Shown here: positions 61,751 to 64,000 of the stretch, piece after piece
Layout: each line of letters begins with the position of its first letter
How positions within the stretch are numbered: position 1 is the stretch's first letter
Assembly: GCF_051014685.1 (NCBI RefSeq)
Contig: NC_135056.1
Span: 868,001 to 932,000 of the forward strand
Direction: 5' to 3'
DNA: 64,000 bases
Source: Ptiloglossa arizonensis
Lineage: Eukaryota; Arthropoda; Insecta; Hymenoptera; Colletidae
Program-made: the position numbers and the translations under genes
The notes under the pieces: model-generated
Told to the model about the DNA's origin: nothing
Seen by the model: only the letters and a program-made list of their open reading frames with translations
Database searches by the model: none

Positions 61751-64000
61751 GAGAAACGAACAAATAAACGGAGAAACGAAGAAAGAAACGGAGAAACGAA
61801 GAAAGAAACGGAGAAATGAACAAAGAAACGGAGAAACGAACAAAGAAACGGAGAAACGAACAAAGAAACGGAGAAACGAACAAAGAAACGGAGAAACGAA
61901 CAAAGAAACGGAGAAACGAACAAAGAAACGGAGAAACGAGCAAAGAAACGGAGAAACGGAGAAATAAATGGAGAAACGAAGAAACAAACAGAGAAGCGGA
62001 CAAAGAAACGGACAAACGAAGAAAGAAACGGAGAATCGGAGAGTGAAACGGAGAAGTGAACAAAGAAATGGAGAAACGAACAAAGAAACGGAGAAACGAA
62101 CAAAGAAACGGAGAAACGGAGAAATAAATGGAGAAACGAAGAAATAAAAGGAGAAACGAAGAAAGAAACGGAGAAACGAAGAAAGAAACGGAGAAACGAA
62201 GAAAGAAACGGAGAATCGGAGAAATAAATGGAGAAACGAAGAAAGAAACGGAGAAACGAAGAAAGAAACGGAGAAACGAAGAAAGAAACGGAGAAACGAA
62301 CAAAGAAACGGGGAAACGAAGAAAGAAACGGAGAAACGGAGAAAGAAACGGAGAAACGAAGTAAGAAACGGAGTAACGAACAAAGAAACGGAGATACGAA
62401 CAAAGAAACGGAGAAACGAACAAAGAAACGGAGAAACGAACAAAGAAACGGAGAAACGAAGAAAGAAACGTAGAAACGGAGAGAGAAACGGAGAAACGAA
62501 CAATGAAACGGAGAAACCAACAAAGAAACGGAGAAACGAACAAAGGGACGGAGAAACGGAGAAGTAAATGGAGAAACGAAGAAACAAACGGAGAAACGAA
62601 CAAAGGAACGGAGAAACGAACAAAGGAACGGAGAAATGATGAAAGAAACGGAGAAACGAAGAAAGAAACGGAGAAACGAAGAAAGAAACGGAGAAACGAA
62701 GAAAGAAACGGAGAAACGAAGAAAGAAACGGAAAAACGGAGAAATAAATGGAGAAACGAAGAAATAAACGGAGAAACGAAGAAAGAAACGGAGAAACGAA
62801 GAAAGAAACGGAAAAACGAAGAAAGAAACGAAGAAACGAAGAAAGAAACGGAGAAACGAAGAAAGAAACGGAGAAACGAAGAAATAAATGGAGAAACGAA
62901 GAAAGAAACGGAGAAACGAAGAAAGAAACGGAGAAACGAAGAAAGAAACGGAGAAACGAAGAAAGAAACGGAGAAACGGAGAAATAAATGGAGAAACGAA
63001 GAAATAAACGGAGAAACGAAGAAAGGAACGGAGAAACGAACAAAGAAACGGAGAAATGATGAAAGAAACGGAGAAACGAAGAAAGAAACGAAGAAACGAA
63101 GAAAGAAACGGAGAAACGAAGAAAGAAACGGAGAATCGGAGAAATAAATGGAGAAACGAAGAAAGAAACGGAGAAACGAAGAAAGAAACGGCGAAACGAA
63201 GAAAGAAACGGAGAAACGAAGAAAGAAACTGAGAAACGAAGAAAGAAACGGAGAATCGGAGAAATAAATGGAGAAACGAAGAAATAAACGGAGAAACGAA
63301 GAAATAAACGGAGAAAGGAAGAAAGGAACGGAGAAACGAACAAAGAAACGGAGAAATGATGAAAGAAACGGAGAAACGAAGAAAGAAACGAAGAAACGAA
63401 GAAAGAAACGGAGAAATGAACAAAGAAACGGAGAAACAAGGAAAGAAACGGAGAAATAAATGGAGAAAAGAAGATATAAACGGAGAAACGAAGAAATAAA
63501 CGGAGAAATGAAGAAAGAAACGGAGAAACAAGGAAAGAAACGGAGAAATAAATGGAGAAACGAAGATATAAACGGAGAAACGAAGAAAGAAACGGAGATT
63601 CGGAGAAATAAATGGAGAAACGATGAAATAACCCGAGAAACGGAGAAAGAAACGGAGAAACGAACAAAGAAACGGAGAAACGAAGAAAGAAACGGAGAAA
63701 TGAACAAAGAAACGGAGAAACGAACAAAGAAACGGAGAAACGAACAAAGAAACGGAGAAACGAACAAAGAAACGGAGAAACGAAGAAAGAAACGGAGAAA
63801 CGAAGAAAGAAACGTAGAAACGAAGAAAGAAACGGAGAAACGGAGAAATAAATGGAGAAACGAAGAAATAAACGGAGAAACGAAGAAAGGAACGGAGAAA
63901 CGAACAAAGAAACGGAGAAATGATGAAAGAAACGGAGAAACGAAGAAAGAAACGAAGAAACGAAGAAAGAAACGGAGAAACGAACAAAGAAACGGAGAAA

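Larger units (their letters stand above)
1..64000. repeat. Satellite array, 20-bp unit, fills the window
   Basis: Every line of the window is built from one 20-bp unit, consensus GAAACGGAGAAACGAAGAAA, repeated head to tail in one orientation. No inverted block and no unique insert was seen. The unit splits into tetramers AAAC, GGAG, AAAC, GAAG, AAAG, so CpGs fall 8 and 12 bp apart. Common variants are GAACAAA for GAAGAAA, CGGAGAAA followed by TAAATGG, GGAGTAACG, GAGAATCGG, and units with one CpG changed to TG or CA. Phase is kept for hundreds of bases and shifts only at small indels. Stretches not listed below as duplicated blocks (for example 20476-21460, 23626-25012, 47417-48075, 49532-52967, 58331-60633 and 61751-63459) hold the same units and nothing else I could see. 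The array continues past both ends. That this is eukaryotic heterochromatin is inference; the family is not one I recognise. Confidence 0.98.

Noticed and set aside
1..64000. CRISPR array
   Set aside because: The units are contiguous, with no unique spacers between repeats and no cas genes.
1..64000. CENP-B box in the unit
   Set aside because: Only the TTCG part is present on the minus strand; the required A and CGGG at fixed spacing are missing in the consensus and in the variants I checked, such as GATTCGAAG.
1..64000. Telomeric repeat or degenerate interstitial telomere
   Set aside because: No TTAGGG, TTTAGGG, TTAGG or similar run; G-runs longer than two are rare.
1..64000. Transposon, MITE or retroelement insertion
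   Set aside because: No terminal inverted repeats, LTRs, target-site duplications or any segment departing from the 20-bp unit.
1..64000. tRNA, rRNA or structured ncRNA
   Set aside because: A strand of about 90% purines cannot form the paired stems needed, and no tRNA or rRNA motif was seen.
1..64000. Perfect homopurine tract forming H-DNA
   Set aside because: A C interrupts the purines every 8 or 12 bases, so long mirror-repeat triplexes are not expected.
1..64000. Bacterial or phage origin of the sequence
   Set aside because: Nothing excludes it formally, but tens of kilobases of short-unit satellite with layered unequal-exchange products are a eukaryotic feature.

Overview
The whole 64,000-base window is one uninterrupted satellite (tandem repeat) array. 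The basic unit is 20 bp, consensus GAAACGGAGAAACGAAGAAA on the given strand, and about 3,200 units fit in the window (64,000/20). I read every line on both strands and found no stretch of unique sequence: no gene, tRNA, rRNA, transposon, CRISPR array, telomere repeat or recognisable regulatory site. The array runs off both ends, so its true length is unknown. An array of this size and homogeneity points to eukaryotic constitutive heterochromatin (pericentromeric, subtelomeric or B/sex-chromosome type). I do not recognise the family and cannot name the organism.

The unit has internal structure. It reads as five tetramers, AAAC-GGAG-AAAC-GAAG-AAAG, which is an 8-mer AAACGRAG twice plus AAAG. 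Most length changes are steps of 4, 8 or 12 bp, plus single-base changes. The consensus is 60% A, 30% G and 10% C, with no T; every C is in a CpG, two per unit. A small set of variant units acts as an alphabet: the third position before the unit end G to C (GAACAAAG); the doublet CGGAGAAA-TAAATGG; GGAGTAACG; GAGAATCGG; ACGTAG; AAATGATG; CAAGGAAAG; GAGATACAAAG.

Strings of these variants show that the array is a mosaic of higher-order repeats and recent segmental duplications. Left part (1 to about 20.5 kb): a 1,559-bp tandem duplication at 2.4-5.6 kb, a 765-bp one at 6.4-7.9 kb, an apparently identical 2,102-bp-period duplication at 8.7-12.8 kb, and a roughly 1,460-bp higher-order repeat with five landmarks at 13.7-20.5 kb. 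Middle (21-44.5 kb): tandem duplications with periods 960, 771, 3,826, 2,879 and 1,198/1,318 bp, plus a 2.2-kb copy pair 3,116 bp apart. Right (44-64 kb): a 2.3-kb block present twice about 8.85 kb apart, a 1.46-kb block present twice 2,115 bp apart, and shorter 380-640-bp repeats. The variant vocabulary differs between these regions, as expected when homogenisation is local.

Very long open frames exist on the minus strand (one runs from 43537 back to 9554, 11,327 codons), but they follow from composition: that strand has almost no A, so stop codons cannot form. Because 20 is not a multiple of 3, all three frames of a strand spell the same 20-residue periodic peptide. I therefore annotate no CDS.
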